The notes beneath the pieces are model-generated. The model was given only the letters and a program-made list of their open reading frames with translations. It made no database searches and was not told the DNA's origin. A DNA stretch of 64,000 nt, taken from an uncultured Collinsella sp. (lineage in GTDB: Bacteria > Actinomycetota > Coriobacteriia > Coriobacteriales > Coriobacteriaceae). Positions 53,826 through 63,151 of the stretch are shown here, one piece after another. The position numbers were made by a program, and so were the translations under genes. The stretch lies in contig URHQ01000001.1 of the NCBI GenBank assembly GCA_900547655.1, positions 1 to 64,000 of the forward strand, in the 5' to 3' direction. Every line of letters starts with the position of its first letter. The stretch's first letter is position 1.

Positions 53826-54530
53826 CTACGGCAGGATATGGAAACCGAGCGCCGCGATATCCTTGGCAAAACCGCGCACGGTATCGAGCGAGACCTCGTA
53901 CGGGTCGCGACCAATGTTCTTGCGCTTGGCCAGGATGCTGTTGGGCACCGTAATGATCTGGCAACCGCAGGCCTCGGCCTGGTAAATGTTGATGAGCTCG
54001 CGCGTGGACGCCCACAGGACCTCGCAGTTGGGCTTTGCGGCGGCCTTCTTGACCGACTCCGTCATAAACGGAATGGGGTCGACGCCGGTGTCGGCGATGC
54101 GGCCGGCAAAGAGCGAGATGATGGACGGCGTCTCGGCGTCAACGGCCTCGACCATCTCATCGACCTGCGTAGGCGTAAAGATGGTGGTGACGTTGACCTT
54201 GATGCCGTCGGCCGAAAGCTTGCGCACCAGCTCGGCGGTGGACTCGCCCTTGGTGGTCACGCACGGAATCTTGACGTAGACGTTCTCGGCCCAGGTAGCA
54301 ATCTCGCGCGCCTCGACCTCCATGGTCTCGACGTCGTCGGCAAAGACCTCAAACGACACGGATACATCGGTGATGTGGGCCAGGACCTCCTTGGCAAACG
54401 CGCGGTAATCCGTCACGCCGCCCTTCTTCATAAGGGACGGGTTGGTCGTGAAACCCTGAACGTTGCCGTTCTCGTACATGTCGAGCATGCCCTCGAGGTT
54501 TGCACCGTCAGCGAACACCTTGATTGCCAT
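53826..54530 (-). CDS. Transaldolase / fructose-6-phosphate aldolase-like protein
   Basis: A 234-residue small transaldolase (TalC/FSA type). The Schiff-base Lys is in VYVKIPCVTTKGE. FTTNPSLMKKGG at the N terminus, VNVTTIFTPTQ, ISLFAGRIADTGVDP and VLWASTRE follow. It ends AALGFHILP. The size excludes the larger classical TalB. Transaldolase versus fructose-6-phosphate aldolase cannot be settled by eye. ATG 54530 has GAAAGGA upstream, better than 54554. A copy of its final codons lies 155 bp downstream. Confidence 0.9.
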   Translation of the reverse strand: MAIKVFADGANLEGMLDMYENGNVQGFTTNPSLMKKGGVTDYRAFAKEVLAHITDVSVSFEVFADDVETMEVEAREIATWAENVYVKIPCVTTKGESTAELVRKLSADGIKVNVTTIFTPTQVDEMVEAVDAETPSIISLFAGRIADTGVDPIPFMTESVKKAAAKPNCEVLWASTRELINIYQAEACGCQIITVPNSILAKRKNIGRDPYEVSLDTVRGFAKDIAALGFHILP

Positions 54531-54723
54531 CTGCCTGATTCCTTTCGCTTGCACATGGGCGTTAAACTGCTAAACACTTTACCTACGTTTATCAAGGCGT
54601 GAGCTGCGGTTTTTTATCTTCTCGGCGAACGGTATAAACACCTCAGTGTTTGGATTGATAAATCGATTGAGCATGCAAAAGCAAAGAGTCGCAGTTTGGG
54701 CAAACGTCAGAACGCGGGATTCA

Positions 54724-55551
54724 TTAGATGAGGCCGAAATGCTGCATCGCTGTGACGGTGCCGTCGTGTGCGACATCGTCGGTCACGTAGTCGGCGAGCG
54801 CCTTGACCTCGGGCATGGCGTTGCCCATGGCCACGGCCGTCTCGACCGCAGCGAGCATGCCCAGGTCGTTACCCGAATCGCCGAAGCCAAAGGTGCGCGC
54901 GTTGCCGGTGCGACCCAGGTATTCCAGCGCTCGCGCCACGCCTACGCCCTTGTCAATGCCCTTGGGGCTCAGCTCGCGATTCTGGCCACCGGTGTTGCAC
55001 AGCTCAAACTCGCGATCGATAAAGCCGTCATCGTTGGCTACGCGAGCCAGGTAGCTCGCGACGATGCACACCTTGCCCACGCGCAGACTGCCGTCGACGC
55101 GCATCTCCTCGGCGCTGTGCACCACAGAAGTGCCGATCAGAGACGACTGCTCAACACCCGCGGGTTCCAGGGCAAAAGTAGCCACGTTGGTCTCGAAAAA
55201 GGCCTCAATCCCTGCCGCTGCCATACGGCGCGCAAGCTCCTCGATAACGTCCTCGTCAAAGCAGTCCTCATGCACCACGCGACCCTCGACCTCGAGCGTC
55301 GCTCCCGCCATGGCAACGACACCCGCAGGCTCCAAAGCACGCAGGCCATCGGCAATCAGCCACAAGGGACGACCCGTGCAGATAAACGCCTTGTGCCCTG
55401 CGTCGCGCAGACGATGAAACGCCTCGATCACCGCCTGCGAGGGGCGAACCGCCGAAAAGTCCTTGTCGGTCATGTTGTCGGGATCGAACGACGTCAGCGT
55501 GCCGTCCACGTCAAAAAAGAGCACGGCGGAATCGGGGCACGCATCAATCAT
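54724..55551 (-). CDS. HAD-family (Cof-type, IIB) phosphatase
   Basis: A 275-residue cytoplasmic HAD hydrolase. Motif I is FDVDGTL, motif II the Thr in FICTGRP, motif III the Lys around SPKGIDKGVGVARAL and motif IV GFGDSGNDLGML. The cap of about 100 residues between motifs II and III marks subclass IIB, which act on sugar phosphates or FMN-like compounds. GAAAGGA precedes ATG 55551. It stands alone, divergent from rlmKL. Confidence 0.92.
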   Translation of the reverse strand: MIDACPDSAVLFFDVDGTLTSFDPDNMTDKDFSAVRPSQAVIEAFHRLRDAGHKAFICTGRPLWLIADGLRALEPAGVVAMAGATLEVEGRVVHEDCFDEDVIEELARRMAAAGIEAFFETNVATFALEPAGVEQSSLIGTSVVHSAEEMRVDGSLRVGKVCIVASYLARVANDDGFIDREFELCNTGGQNRELSPKGIDKGVGVARALEYLGRTGNARTFGFGDSGNDLGMLAAVETAVAMGNAMPEVKALADYVTDDVAHDGTVTAMQHFGLI

Positions 55552-55626
55552 ATGGGTTCCTTTCGGGGGCGAGAGTAAACGAAGTATCCATCATATAATG
55601 GAGCGACGCAACCAGAGAGGTCACCC

Positions 55627-58194
55627 ATGGAATTTTACGCAAGCTGCCCCGAGGGCTTTGAGTCCGCACTCGCCGATGAGCTTAAACGCCTCGGGCTTTC
55701 GCATGTTCGCCGGCTGAAGGGCCGCGCTACATTTGAGGGCGAGCTCGAAGAAGGCTACCGCGCCTGTCTGTGGTCGCGCCTGGCGAGCCGTGTGTTCGTG
55801 GTACTCGGGCGCTTTGAGGCGCAGGATGCCGATGAACTGTACGATAGCGTTTACGACATCGCCTGGGAGACCATCATCCGCCCCGGCGCCACCATCGCCA
55901 TCACCGCCCGCGGCGTGACCGAGCAGCTGCGCAACACGCGCTTCTCGGCCCTGCGCGCCAAAGACGCGCTGTGCGACCGTCTGGCCGAGACCACGGGCCG
56001 TCGCGCCGACGTCGATGCCGCCGACCCCGATGTTCACCTACTGCTTTCGCTGCGTCAGCGCCGCGCGAGCATCAGCCTGGACCTTTCGGGCGACCCGCTG
56101 TTCAAACGCCTGCCGCCCGCAGCGACTCGTGCCGGCGAGGGCGCACACGTGTTGCGCCCCGACTACGCCGCCCTGGTGCTAGCGCAGGTCGGCTGGACCG
56201 CACTATGCGAGCGCGAGCTGACGGCCGACGATTACGAAAACGAAGCCCTTCCCACGCTGATCGATGCCTCGTGCGCCGGCGGCGGTCTGCTGCTGGAGGC
56301 CGTGAACATTCTGACCGACCGCGCCCCGGGCGCCGCACGCGAGCGCTGGGGCTTTGAGGGCTGGCAGCTGCACGACGCTGTCCTGTGGGAGCAGCTGCTT
56401 GCCGAGGCGCGCGAGCGCGAGGCGGCAGCGCGCGAGCGCCAGGCGCGCATCGTGGCCGTAGACATCGACCCCGCCGCCCGCAAGACTGCCGAGCGCATGG
56501 TCAAGTGCGCCGGCTACAAGCGTTTTGTCGACTTTTGTGCCGCCAAGCCCGCCACCGTGCTGGACCATGCGGGCGCCGTCGCCGGTGCCGCCCTGGTCGC
56601 GGACACGACCGAGACCCCGCTTTCGCTCATGCACGATGCCATGACGCTCATCAGCGAGCTGCGCCGCGCGCCCGAGCTCGCTTCGGCACCGGTCGCCGCG
56701 CTCACCCGCGACGGATTGCTGGCCCGCGCGCTCCACGCCGAGCCCGAGCGTTCGATTGCCATCATGCCCAACAACGAGGAGGCAACCGTCGAAGTCTGGC
56801 CTTCGCTCGACCACGCCGCCGCAGCGTTTGAGGCTGCGACCAGTGCGGATGCCGAGGCCGAGGTCGCGGATGCCAACGAAGCCAACGACGAAGCCGCCGC
56901 TTCCTCCATGCCCGAACCTGCCGCCACGCTCGACCTGGGTGACGGCAAGCCGCTGCCCGTGCTCATCCCCGAGTCCGAGCAGTTCGCCAACCGCCTGCGC
57001 AAGAACGCCCGTCTGCGTCGCAAGTGGGCAAAGCGCGAGGGCGTGAGCTGCTACCGTGTCTACGATGCCGACCTGCCCGATTACTCCGCCGCCATCGACC
57101 TGTACGAAGGCTGCCCGCTGACGCCGGGCCGCTGGCTCGTCATCGCCGAATACGCCGCGCCCAAGACCATCGACCCCGCACTGGCCCAGGCCCGTATGCT
57201 CGACATCTTGGCCATCGCGCCGCGCATCCTAGATGTTCCCGCCGGGCATGTGCACGCCAAGGCCCGTATGCGTTCGCGCGGCGGCTCGCAGTACGGCAAG
57301 CAGGGCGCCGGCAAGGGCGGCCCGGGCGAGCGCGCCAATATCGCACGCCGTCGCCTGCCGCTCATCGAAGAGGGCGGCCTTACCTTTGCCGTCAACTTTG
57401 ACGACTACCTGGACGTCGGCATCTTCCTGGATCACCGCGTCACCCGCAACCTGGTGCGCGAGCACGCCAAACAGGCACGCCGCTTCCTCAATCTGTTCGC
57501 CTACACCGGCACCGCCACCTGCTATGCGGCAGACGGCGGCGTCGAGGAGACCGTGACGGTCGACCTTTCCAACACCTACCTGGACTGGGCCGAGCGCAAT
57601 ATGCGCCAGAACGGCTTTGTTGGTCCGCAGCATCATTTTGTGCGCGACGACGTGCTCGCCTGGATTCGCGACCAGCGCCAGACGCGCAACCGCTGGGACT
57701 TGATTTTTGTCGACCCGCCCACGTTCTCGAACTCGTCCAAGATGGGCCGCCGCACCTGGGATGTCCAGCGTGACCATGTTGAGCTTTTGGCCGGCGTATC
57801 GCGCCTGCTCGCGCAGGGTGGCCATGCCATCTTTAGCTGCAACTTGCGCGGCTTCCGCCCCGAGACACGCAAGCTCGCCCGCGCGGGCGTGGTGTTGGAG
57901 GACATTACGGCGCAGACCATCCCCGAGGATTTCGCGCGCAACCAGAAGGTGCACCACTGCTATATCGTGCGCCGCCTGCCCATTGAGGACGCCATGGCCG
58001 AGGTCGGCTTTAGCGCCGAGGAGATTGCCGAGCGTGTCGAGGAGCTGCGCAACCCCGAGGCCCGCAAGCCTCGCGCGGCAGTGCCCGCGCACGCGCAGGC
58101 AGACAACGGCAAGTCAAACTTTGCCGGCAAACCCTCCCCCGCCGGCAAGCTCAAAAAGAAGAAGTTCTACGCCAGCAAGCCCAAAGGCAAATAA
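55627..58194 (+). CDS. rlmL: RlmKL-type 23S rRNA methyltransferase with degenerate RlmL half
   Basis: An 855-residue fusion like E. coli RlmKL. The N-terminal THUMP region is followed by the RlmL methyltransferase domain (about 190-400), then the RlmK domain (about 500-800). RlmK is intact: RFLNLFAYTGTATCYAADGGVEETVTVDLSNTYLDWAERN and VDPPTFSNSSKMGRRTWDVQRDH. In the RlmL half, SAM motif I is DASCAGGG rather than DPMCGSGT, and the catalytic NPPYG is missing; the aligned stretch reads VADTTETPL. Two Ala/Glu-rich insertions occur. It probably makes m7G2069 but not m2G2445. The C terminus is basic (KLKKKKFYASKPKGK). Confidence 0.9.
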   Translation: MEFYASCPEGFESALADELKRLGLSHVRRLKGRATFEGELEEGYRACLWSRLASRVFVVLGRFEAQDADELYDSVYDIAWETIIRPGATIAITARGVTEQLRNTRFSALRAKDALCDRLAETTGRRADVDAADPDVHLLLSLRQRRASISLDLSGDPLFKRLPPAATRAGEGAHVLRPDYAALVLAQVGWTALCERELTADDYENEALPTLIDASCAGGGLLLEAVNILTDRAPGAARERWGFEGWQLHDAVLWEQLLAEAREREAAARERQARIVAVDIDPAARKTAERMVKCAGYKRFVDFCAAKPATVLDHAGAVAGAALVADTTETPLSLMHDAMTLISELRRAPELASAPVAALTRDGLLARALHAEPERSIAIMPNNEEATVEVWPSLDHAAAAFEAATSADAEAEVADANEANDEAAASSMPEPAATLDLGDGKPLPVLIPESEQFANRLRKNARLRRKWAKREGVSCYRVYDADLPDYSAAIDLYEGCPLTPGRWLVIAEYAAPKTIDPALAQARMLDILAIAPRILDVPAGHVHAKARMRSRGGSQYGKQGAGKGGPGERANIARRRLPLIEEGGLTFAVNFDDYLDVGIFLDHRVTRNLVREHAKQARRFLNLFAYTGTATCYAADGGVEETVTVDLSNTYLDWAERNMRQNGFVGPQHHFVRDDVLAWIRDQRQTRNRWDLIFVDPPTFSNSSKMGRRTWDVQRDHVELLAGVSRLLAQGGHAIFSCNLRGFRPETRKLARAGVVLEDITAQTIPEDFARNQKVHHCYIVRRLPIEDAMAEVGFSAEEIAERVEELRNPEARKPRAAVPAHAQADNGKSNFAGKPSPAGKLKKKKFYASKPKGK

Positions 58195-58197
58195 CAA

Positions 58198-58264
58198 AGT
58201 TGCGGTGGAATATGGACTGTTTGGCCGCCAAATAGGCCATTTCCGTCCGTATTTCACCGCAACT
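58198..58264. terminator. Bidirectional long hairpin between rlmL and kdpE
   Basis: AGTTGCGGTGGAATATGGAC pairs with GTCCGTATTTCACCGCAACT (18 of 20). A smaller GGCC-GGCC stem lies in the loop. It begins 3 bp after the rlmL stop and 25 bp before the kdpE stop (family D). Confidence 0.75.
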
Positions 58265-58288
58265 CATATTGGGATGGTGGTTGGCGAT

Positions 58289-59002
58289 CTAGCCTTGGGT
58301 GACCAGGCGGTAGCCGATGCCTACGTGGGTTTGGATATAGCGGGGATGCGCGGGGTCGGACTCTATCTTCTTACGCAGCGTGCCCATAAAGACACGCAGG
58401 CTCGCCAGGTCGCTCTTGGTTGCCGTGCCCCAAATCTCGTGCAGGATAAACTGGTGCGTCAGCACCTTGTCGGCGTTGTGCGCTAGCAGGCACAGGAGCT
58501 TGTACTCGATCGGCGTCAGATGCAGCTCCTCGCCATCCATCGTGGCGATGCCGGCATCAAAATCGATATGCAGCTCACCGGCATCGAACGAGCCCTCAGA
58601 GGAAACACCGCCCGTTTGCGCATACGAAAGGCGTCTGAGCGTCGTGCGAATGCGCGCGAGCAGCTCCTCGACCGAAAACGGCTTGGTCAGGTAGTCGTCG
58701 GCGCCGGCATCGAGCGCACGAATCTTGTCCGCATCCTCGCTGCGCGCCGAGACCACGATGATCGGCATGCCCGACCATGCGCGCACCGACTCCACCACCT
58801 TGACGCCGTCCATATCGGGCAGGCCCAGATCGAGCAACACAATGCTCGGCGCTTGCGATGAGGCGGCAGCGATAGCGGCATGGGCGGTCTCCACGGCCAT
58901 ATGACGCAAGCCGTGCGCCTCGAGCGCGGCAACGATAAGATTGCGAACGGCGGGGTCGTCCTCAACGACCAAGATGAGCGGTTTTACGGCAGAGTTCGGC
59001 AC
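58289..59002 (-). CDS. kdpE: OmpR-family response regulator, KdpE-like
   Basis: A 237-residue response regulator. The receiver domain has the acidic pair EDD at 14-16, phosphoacceptor Asp58 in LLDLGLPD, and the conserved Lys in LTKPFSVEELLARI. The C-terminal winged helix ends RVFMGTLRKKIESDPAHPRYIQTHVGIGYRL. I start it at GTG 59002, with AAGGAG 8 bases before, lying inside the end of the kinase gene region; the ATG at 59029 lies within kdpD. It is paired with the KdpD-like kinase 4 bp upstream. Confidence 0.9.
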   Translation of the reverse strand: MPNSAVKPLILVVEDDPAVRNLIVAALEAHGLRHMAVETAHAAIAAASSQAPSIVLLDLGLPDMDGVKVVESVRAWSGMPIIVVSARSEDADKIRALDAGADDYLTKPFSVEELLARIRTTLRRLSYAQTGGVSSEGSFDAGELHIDFDAGIATMDGEELHLTPIEYKLLCLLAHNADKVLTHQFILHEIWGTATKSDLASLRVFMGTLRKKIESDPAHPRYIQTHVGIGYRLVTQG

Positions 59003-59006
59003 AGCG

Positions 59007-60632
59007 CTACTCCTTATCAAACGAAACATCGGCGACGGGAAGCTCAATCGTAAAGACCGAGCCGTGCGGGTCCGCCGCGGCAACCTCTATGCTACCGCCA
59101 TGCGCCAGCGCAATGGAGCGGCAGAGCGAAAGACCCAGGCCCACGCTGCGGTGGCTGTCGGCAAGACCGTGGTTGGCGGTGTAGAACGACTCAAAGATTC
59201 GCTCGCGGTCCTCGGGCGCAATGCCCGGGCCGTCATCGGCCACCGAGCACGCCACGCGTCCATCGTCGACGCCAATCGAAATCACGATATGCGAGCCTGC
59301 GGGCGTATAGGTGATGGCGTTGTTCACCAGATTGACCACCAGCTGCACCATCAGGCGCGCGTCGACGTTGACGAGCGCCGGCTCATCGCACGCCACCACC
59401 TTAAGGTCGTGCTCGCGCACGGCAGGGTTCACGTGGCGCAATGCCTCCTCGACGATATCGTCCATGAGCTCGAGCGTAGTCGACAGATGCATGCCGCCGC
59501 CCTCGAGCTTGGTGATGGCGAGCAGGTTCTCGACGGTGGCGTTGAGCCACAACGCGTCCGAGCGAATGGATAGAAGCAGGCCGCGGCGCGTCTGGGCATC
59601 GAGCACCGCGGTGCCGGTCGAGCCCTGATCGAGCAGCACGTCGGCATTACCCGAAATACTGGTGAGCGGCGTGCGCAGATCGTGCGAGATGGAGCGCAGC
59701 AGGTTGGCGCGCAGCTGTTCGTTTTTGGCGAGCACCGCCGCTTCCTCGCGGGCCTCCATGGCGCGGGCGCGGTCGAGCGCCAGCTCGCCTTCGCTCACGA
59801 TGGCATCGGCAAGTGTCCGCTCCTCATGCGTCAGCACGTTGGGCTCGGCAACGATAGCCAGCACGCCCACCACCGAGGCGGGGTCGCCCGAGCGCGCGAA
59901 GCCGTCGCCTGTGCGAACCGTCAGGTAGATGCCATAAAACGCCGAGCCACCATAGGTGGCATCGAGCGGCGTTCCCACATAGGCGGACGCCGAGAGCCGC
60001 GGCGGCATCTGCGGCGCCAGTTCATGCACCGGCGCGGCATCGCCCACGGCCGTGTATGTCGCACGCGGCAGCAGGTCATCGCCCTCGGCGTCGGCGCTGT
60101 ACCACACGGCCGGGCAGCCCGAAAGACGCGCCAGCTGCGTGGCCATGGCGTGAACGATCTGCTGCTCGTCGGCGCAGCGCTGCAGCATGCGGTTGGTCTC
60201 GAGCACCATATGCGTGCGACGGTCACTGGCGGCAGCCTGCGCCAAGGCCCGGCGCAGGGCCAACGCAATCGAGCTCGACACAAGCGAGACCACGAACATG
60301 ATGAAGAACATGCCGGGATAGCCGCGGTCGATAAGCGACAGCGAGTAGCGCGGGTCGACAAACAAGAAGTTGTAGAGCGCCACGGCGGCAGCCGAGCTCA
60401 GCAAGCAATACAGGCGACTCCAGGTAAAGAATGCGCACAGCTGAACGGCGAACACATAGACGATCATGATGCTCGGCGCGAGACCCGGATGGTCGAGCAG
60501 CGCGCCCACAATCGTCGCCGCGACCAGCAGCCCCACCGATACGCAGGCGTCATACAGAGGAGTGCGGCGCGTCAGCGTTGTGCGCCGCCACCAAAAGCTA
60601 TCGGCAATATCGCCGTCCGTACGGACGTCCAT
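59007..60632 (-). CDS. KdpD-like sensor histidine kinase lacking the KdpD/Usp N-terminal domains
   Basis: A 541-residue membrane kinase. Four closely spaced helices at about 27-130 (the DUF4118-type KdpD membrane block) are followed by a GAF-like domain (about 140-290), HisKA with His at about 317 in SISHDLRTPLTS, and an HATPase (NLVNNAITYT, DDGPGIAPEDRERIFESFYT, VGLGLSLCRSIALAHGG). Full KdpD has about 350 more N-terminal residues with the KdpD and Usp domains; these are absent. There is no kdpFABC nearby. Kup and a small membrane protein lie upstream instead, so it may respond to potassium through another input. Confidence 0.9.
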   Translation of the reverse strand: MDVRTDGDIADSFWWRRTTLTRRTPLYDACVSVGLLVAATIVGALLDHPGLAPSIMIVYVFAVQLCAFFTWSRLYCLLSSAAAVALYNFLFVDPRYSLSLIDRGYPGMFFIMFVVSLVSSSIALALRRALAQAAASDRRTHMVLETNRMLQRCADEQQIVHAMATQLARLSGCPAVWYSADAEGDDLLPRATYTAVGDAAPVHELAPQMPPRLSASAYVGTPLDATYGGSAFYGIYLTVRTGDGFARSGDPASVVGVLAIVAEPNVLTHEERTLADAIVSEGELALDRARAMEAREEAAVLAKNEQLRANLLRSISHDLRTPLTSISGNADVLLDQGSTGTAVLDAQTRRGLLLSIRSDALWLNATVENLLAITKLEGGGMHLSTTLELMDDIVEEALRHVNPAVREHDLKVVACDEPALVNVDARLMVQLVVNLVNNAITYTPAGSHIVISIGVDDGRVACSVADDGPGIAPEDRERIFESFYTANHGLADSHRSVGLGLSLCRSIALAHGGSIEVAAADPHGSVFTIELPVADVSFDKE

Positions 60633-60661
60633 CAGCGCCCCGCCCCTCTCTCAAAAACAAA

Positions 60662-60698
60662 AACCACCACAAAGGGGACAGGCACCTTTGTGGTGGTT
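60662..60698. repeat. Family C-like hairpin upstream of the KdpD-like gene
   Basis: AACCACCACAAAGG pairs perfectly with CCTTTGTGGTGGTT. It keeps the ACAAAGG/CCTTTGT core of family C while the outer stem has changed on both sides. A second partial right arm (CCCCTTGTGGTGGTT) follows at 60699-60713. Confidence 0.8.
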
Positions 60699-60745
60699 TC
60701 CCCTTGTGGTGGTTCCAAGTGTATAGCCTTTGCAACCGGCGGTCG

Positions 60746-60940
60746 CTAGACAAACAGCACGTGCGCGAGCAGGGCACACACGCACACCGCTCCAAATACC
60801 AGTGCCACGATCGAGATCACGCGGTCGGCCATGTCCATGTTGGCACGATTCGTAAAGAACCGATCTTCGGCGGCGTCGACACGCGCCTCACGCACCATTT
60901 CGACCACCGCCTCACGGCCATCGAGCGCCTTTGTATCCAT
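60746..60940 (-). CDS. Small membrane protein between kup and the KdpD-like kinase
   Basis: A 64-residue protein with a charged N-terminal half (MDTKALDGREAVVEMVREARVDAAEDRFF) and one C-terminal membrane helix (VISIVALVFGAVCVCALLAHVLFV). GGGGAGGT lies 4 bases before ATG 60940, a strong ribosome site, which I prefer over the ATG pair at 60970. No family is recognised. Its place 60 bp after kup and before the kinase suggests a role in the same potassium system. Confidence 0.75.
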   Translation of the reverse strand: MDTKALDGREAVVEMVREARVDAAEDRFFTNRANMDMADRVISIVALVFGAVCVCALLAHVLFV

Positions 60941-61000
60941 GTTTACCTCCCCGGCCTCATGCTTATCCATCAAAAACCAACTCCGTGTAGCCGCCGACGT

Positions 61001-63028
61001 CTACGGCCGCTCGTTGGGGGCCAGGCGCTGCATCTTGTTCACGGCCTTGAACTTGGTGAACAGCGGCACGTACTCAAAGCTCACGTTGGAGTTCTCCAGG
61101 CCGTACCAGCGTGCAGGCGTGCCGGCGGCGCGGCGAATGATGTACTTGAGCGTGATGGCCGTACGCTCGCTCGGCTCCACATCGCTTTCAGGCGCCAGAA
61201 GCTTACGAATCAGGACGAACTTGAACGTGCCGATGTTACCCGGATCCTTGTAGACCGAGTAGTCATGCGTCTGCGGCGGCAGCTCGCCGGTGGCAGCCAG
61301 GTCCTGAACAACCTGACGCAGGTAGGCATTGACGCGCTGGTTGATCTTGTAGCCCAGGTACAGATGCACGCGGAACACGTAGTCGGTGCCGAACGTCTCG
61401 ACCGAATAGGCAAAGGTGTGCGGCTCGTCCATGGTCTCGACATTCACAAACCACCAGGCGCGGGCGCGCTTGGGATGCTTGTCCAAGATCGAATAGACGA
61501 TATCGCGGTCGATGTAGTCGGTATGGGTGTCCTTGGTCAGGTACACGACGTTGTCGCTCATGCGCTCGTAACGGTCGTCGTCGCGCAGGCGCTTGAGCTG
61601 CGGCAGGTAGCTGCGCAGCGGCAGCAGCGTAAACTGGCGCTGCTCGACCGCCGTGCCGTTGTACCAGCACACCATGATGCCCATGATGAGTGCAGCCATG
61701 AGGATGGTGAAGTAGCCGCCGTGGAAGAACTTGGTGAGCGAGCTCACGAAGAAGAAGCCTTCGAGCAAAAGGAAGAAGGCCGCGAAGATCCACGGAGCAA
61801 CCTTGAGCTTGCGCTCCTCGTGCAGGTAGAAGAAGAGCAGCAGCGTGGTGCACATCATAGTCAGCGTAATGGCCAGGCCGTAGGCGGCTTCCATATGCGC
61901 CGAGTTCTGGAACAGCAGCACCACGATGACGCAGCCCACAAGCATGACGTTGTTGACCATGGGGATGTAGAGCTGGCCCTTGGTCTCGGCAGGATAGAAG
62001 ACCTGCATGTGCGGCATGAGGTCCAGACGGCTGGCCTCGGACACCAGCGAGAATGCGCCGGTGATGAGCGCCTGCGAGGCAATGATGGCCGCAACGGTGG
62101 AAAGGCCGACGGCAAACGGGCGCAGGCCCGGGGCGAGCATCTGGTAGAACGGGTTGAGATCGGCAATGCCCATGAGCTCGGGGTTGGCAGCGTTGTTCAT
62201 AAGCCAAGCGCCCTGGCCCATATAGGAAAGCAGCAGGCAGCACTTAACGAACGGCCAGGTAGCGTAGATGTTGCCGCGGCCGACGTGGCCCATGTCGGAG
62301 TAGAGCGCCTCGGCACCGGTGGTGGCGAGGAAGCAGCTGCCCAGAATCATGATGCCCGCGTGGTTGTTGGGGCTCAGCAAAAAGGCGATGCCGCGCACCG
62401 GGTTGAGGCACAGCAGCACGGCGGGGTGCTGGAAGACAAAGAACAGACCCGTGCCGCCCAGGAACAGGAACCACAGCGTCATGATGGGGCCAAAGGCGTG
62501 ACCGATCTTGGCCGTACCGATGCGCTGTACCAAGAAAAGCACGATGATGATGGCGAGCGTAATGGCGACGACGCGGCCCTGGTCATCGCCCAGCACGGCA
62601 TGGACCGCCGGGATGGTGCGCAGGCCCTCGATGGCCGTGGTAACGGTAACGGCAGGCGTCAGGATGCCGTCAGCGAGCAGCGCGGCGCCACCCAACATGG
62701 CGGGGATGATAAGCCACTTGCCGCAGCGCTTGACCAGGCTGTACAGGGCAAAGATGCCGCCCTCACCATGGTTATCGGCGCGCAGCGAGATGAGCACATA
62801 CTTGATGGTGGTCAGCAACGTGACCGTCCACACGACAAGGGAGAGCGCGCCGAGCACGAACTCCTCCGTGACGCTTCCGATGCCGCCGTTGCCGGCAACG
62901 AGCGCCTTGGTTACATACATGGGGCTGGTGCCGATATCGCCGTACACCACGCCCAGCGTGACGAGCATCGCCGAGATGCTCACAGGAATCGCAGCGTGCG
63001 AGGCTGCCTCCTTGGCCTTTTGTTCCAT
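61001..63028 (-). CDS. kup: Kup-family potassium uptake protein
   Basis: A 675-residue proton-coupled potassium transporter. The membrane part (about 1-430) has twelve helices, starting LVTLGVVYGDIGTSPMYV and including GEGGIFALYSL. The cytoplasmic C-terminal domain (about 430-675) includes VYLTKD and YGYKINQR-like YLGYKINQRVNAYLRQV. I start it at ATG 63028 behind GGGAGGAAA; TTG 63046 is too close to that site. A consensus -10 lies upstream at 63064-63069. It is first in the order kup, small membrane protein, KdpD-like, KdpE-like. Confidence 0.95.
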   Translation of the reverse strand: MEQKAKEAASHAAIPVSISAMLVTLGVVYGDIGTSPMYVTKALVAGNGGIGSVTEEFVLGALSLVVWTVTLLTTIKYVLISLRADNHGEGGIFALYSLVKRCGKWLIIPAMLGGAALLADGILTPAVTVTTAIEGLRTIPAVHAVLGDDQGRVVAITLAIIIVLFLVQRIGTAKIGHAFGPIMTLWFLFLGGTGLFFVFQHPAVLLCLNPVRGIAFLLSPNNHAGIMILGSCFLATTGAEALYSDMGHVGRGNIYATWPFVKCCLLLSYMGQGAWLMNNAANPELMGIADLNPFYQMLAPGLRPFAVGLSTVAAIIASQALITGAFSLVSEASRLDLMPHMQVFYPAETKGQLYIPMVNNVMLVGCVIVVLLFQNSAHMEAAYGLAITLTMMCTTLLLFFYLHEERKLKVAPWIFAAFFLLLEGFFFVSSLTKFFHGGYFTILMAALIMGIMVCWYNGTAVEQRQFTLLPLRSYLPQLKRLRDDDRYERMSDNVVYLTKDTHTDYIDRDIVYSILDKHPKRARAWWFVNVETMDEPHTFAYSVETFGTDYVFRVHLYLGYKINQRVNAYLRQVVQDLAATGELPPQTHDYSVYKDPGNIGTFKFVLIRKLLAPESDVEPSERTAITLKYIIRRAAGTPARWYGLENSNVSFEYVPLFTKFKAVNKMQRLAPNERP

Positions 63029-63063
63029 AAGCCGGTTTCCTCCCAACTTTAATGTTCGAAGGG

Positions 63064-63069
63064 ATTATA
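63064..63069 (-). promoter_or_regulatory. Consensus -10 box upstream of kup
   Basis: On the minus strand TATAAT lies 36 bp before the kup ATG. A -35 is poorly conserved (TTCAAA region). There is no room or pattern here for a c-di-AMP riboswitch. Confidence 0.6.
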
Positions 63070-63151
63070 GGTAATCGGCCCATGTTTGAATGGCGCTGTT
63101 TTCCCAGCTAAATAAACATTTATACGGCCTTTAGGCCACCGCGGCGATATG

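Noticed and set aside
60578..63052. An 824-codon open frame on the plus strand
   Set aside because: It is antisense to kup and the small membrane protein. The His/Gln/Arg-rich translation has no motif and no ribosome site.
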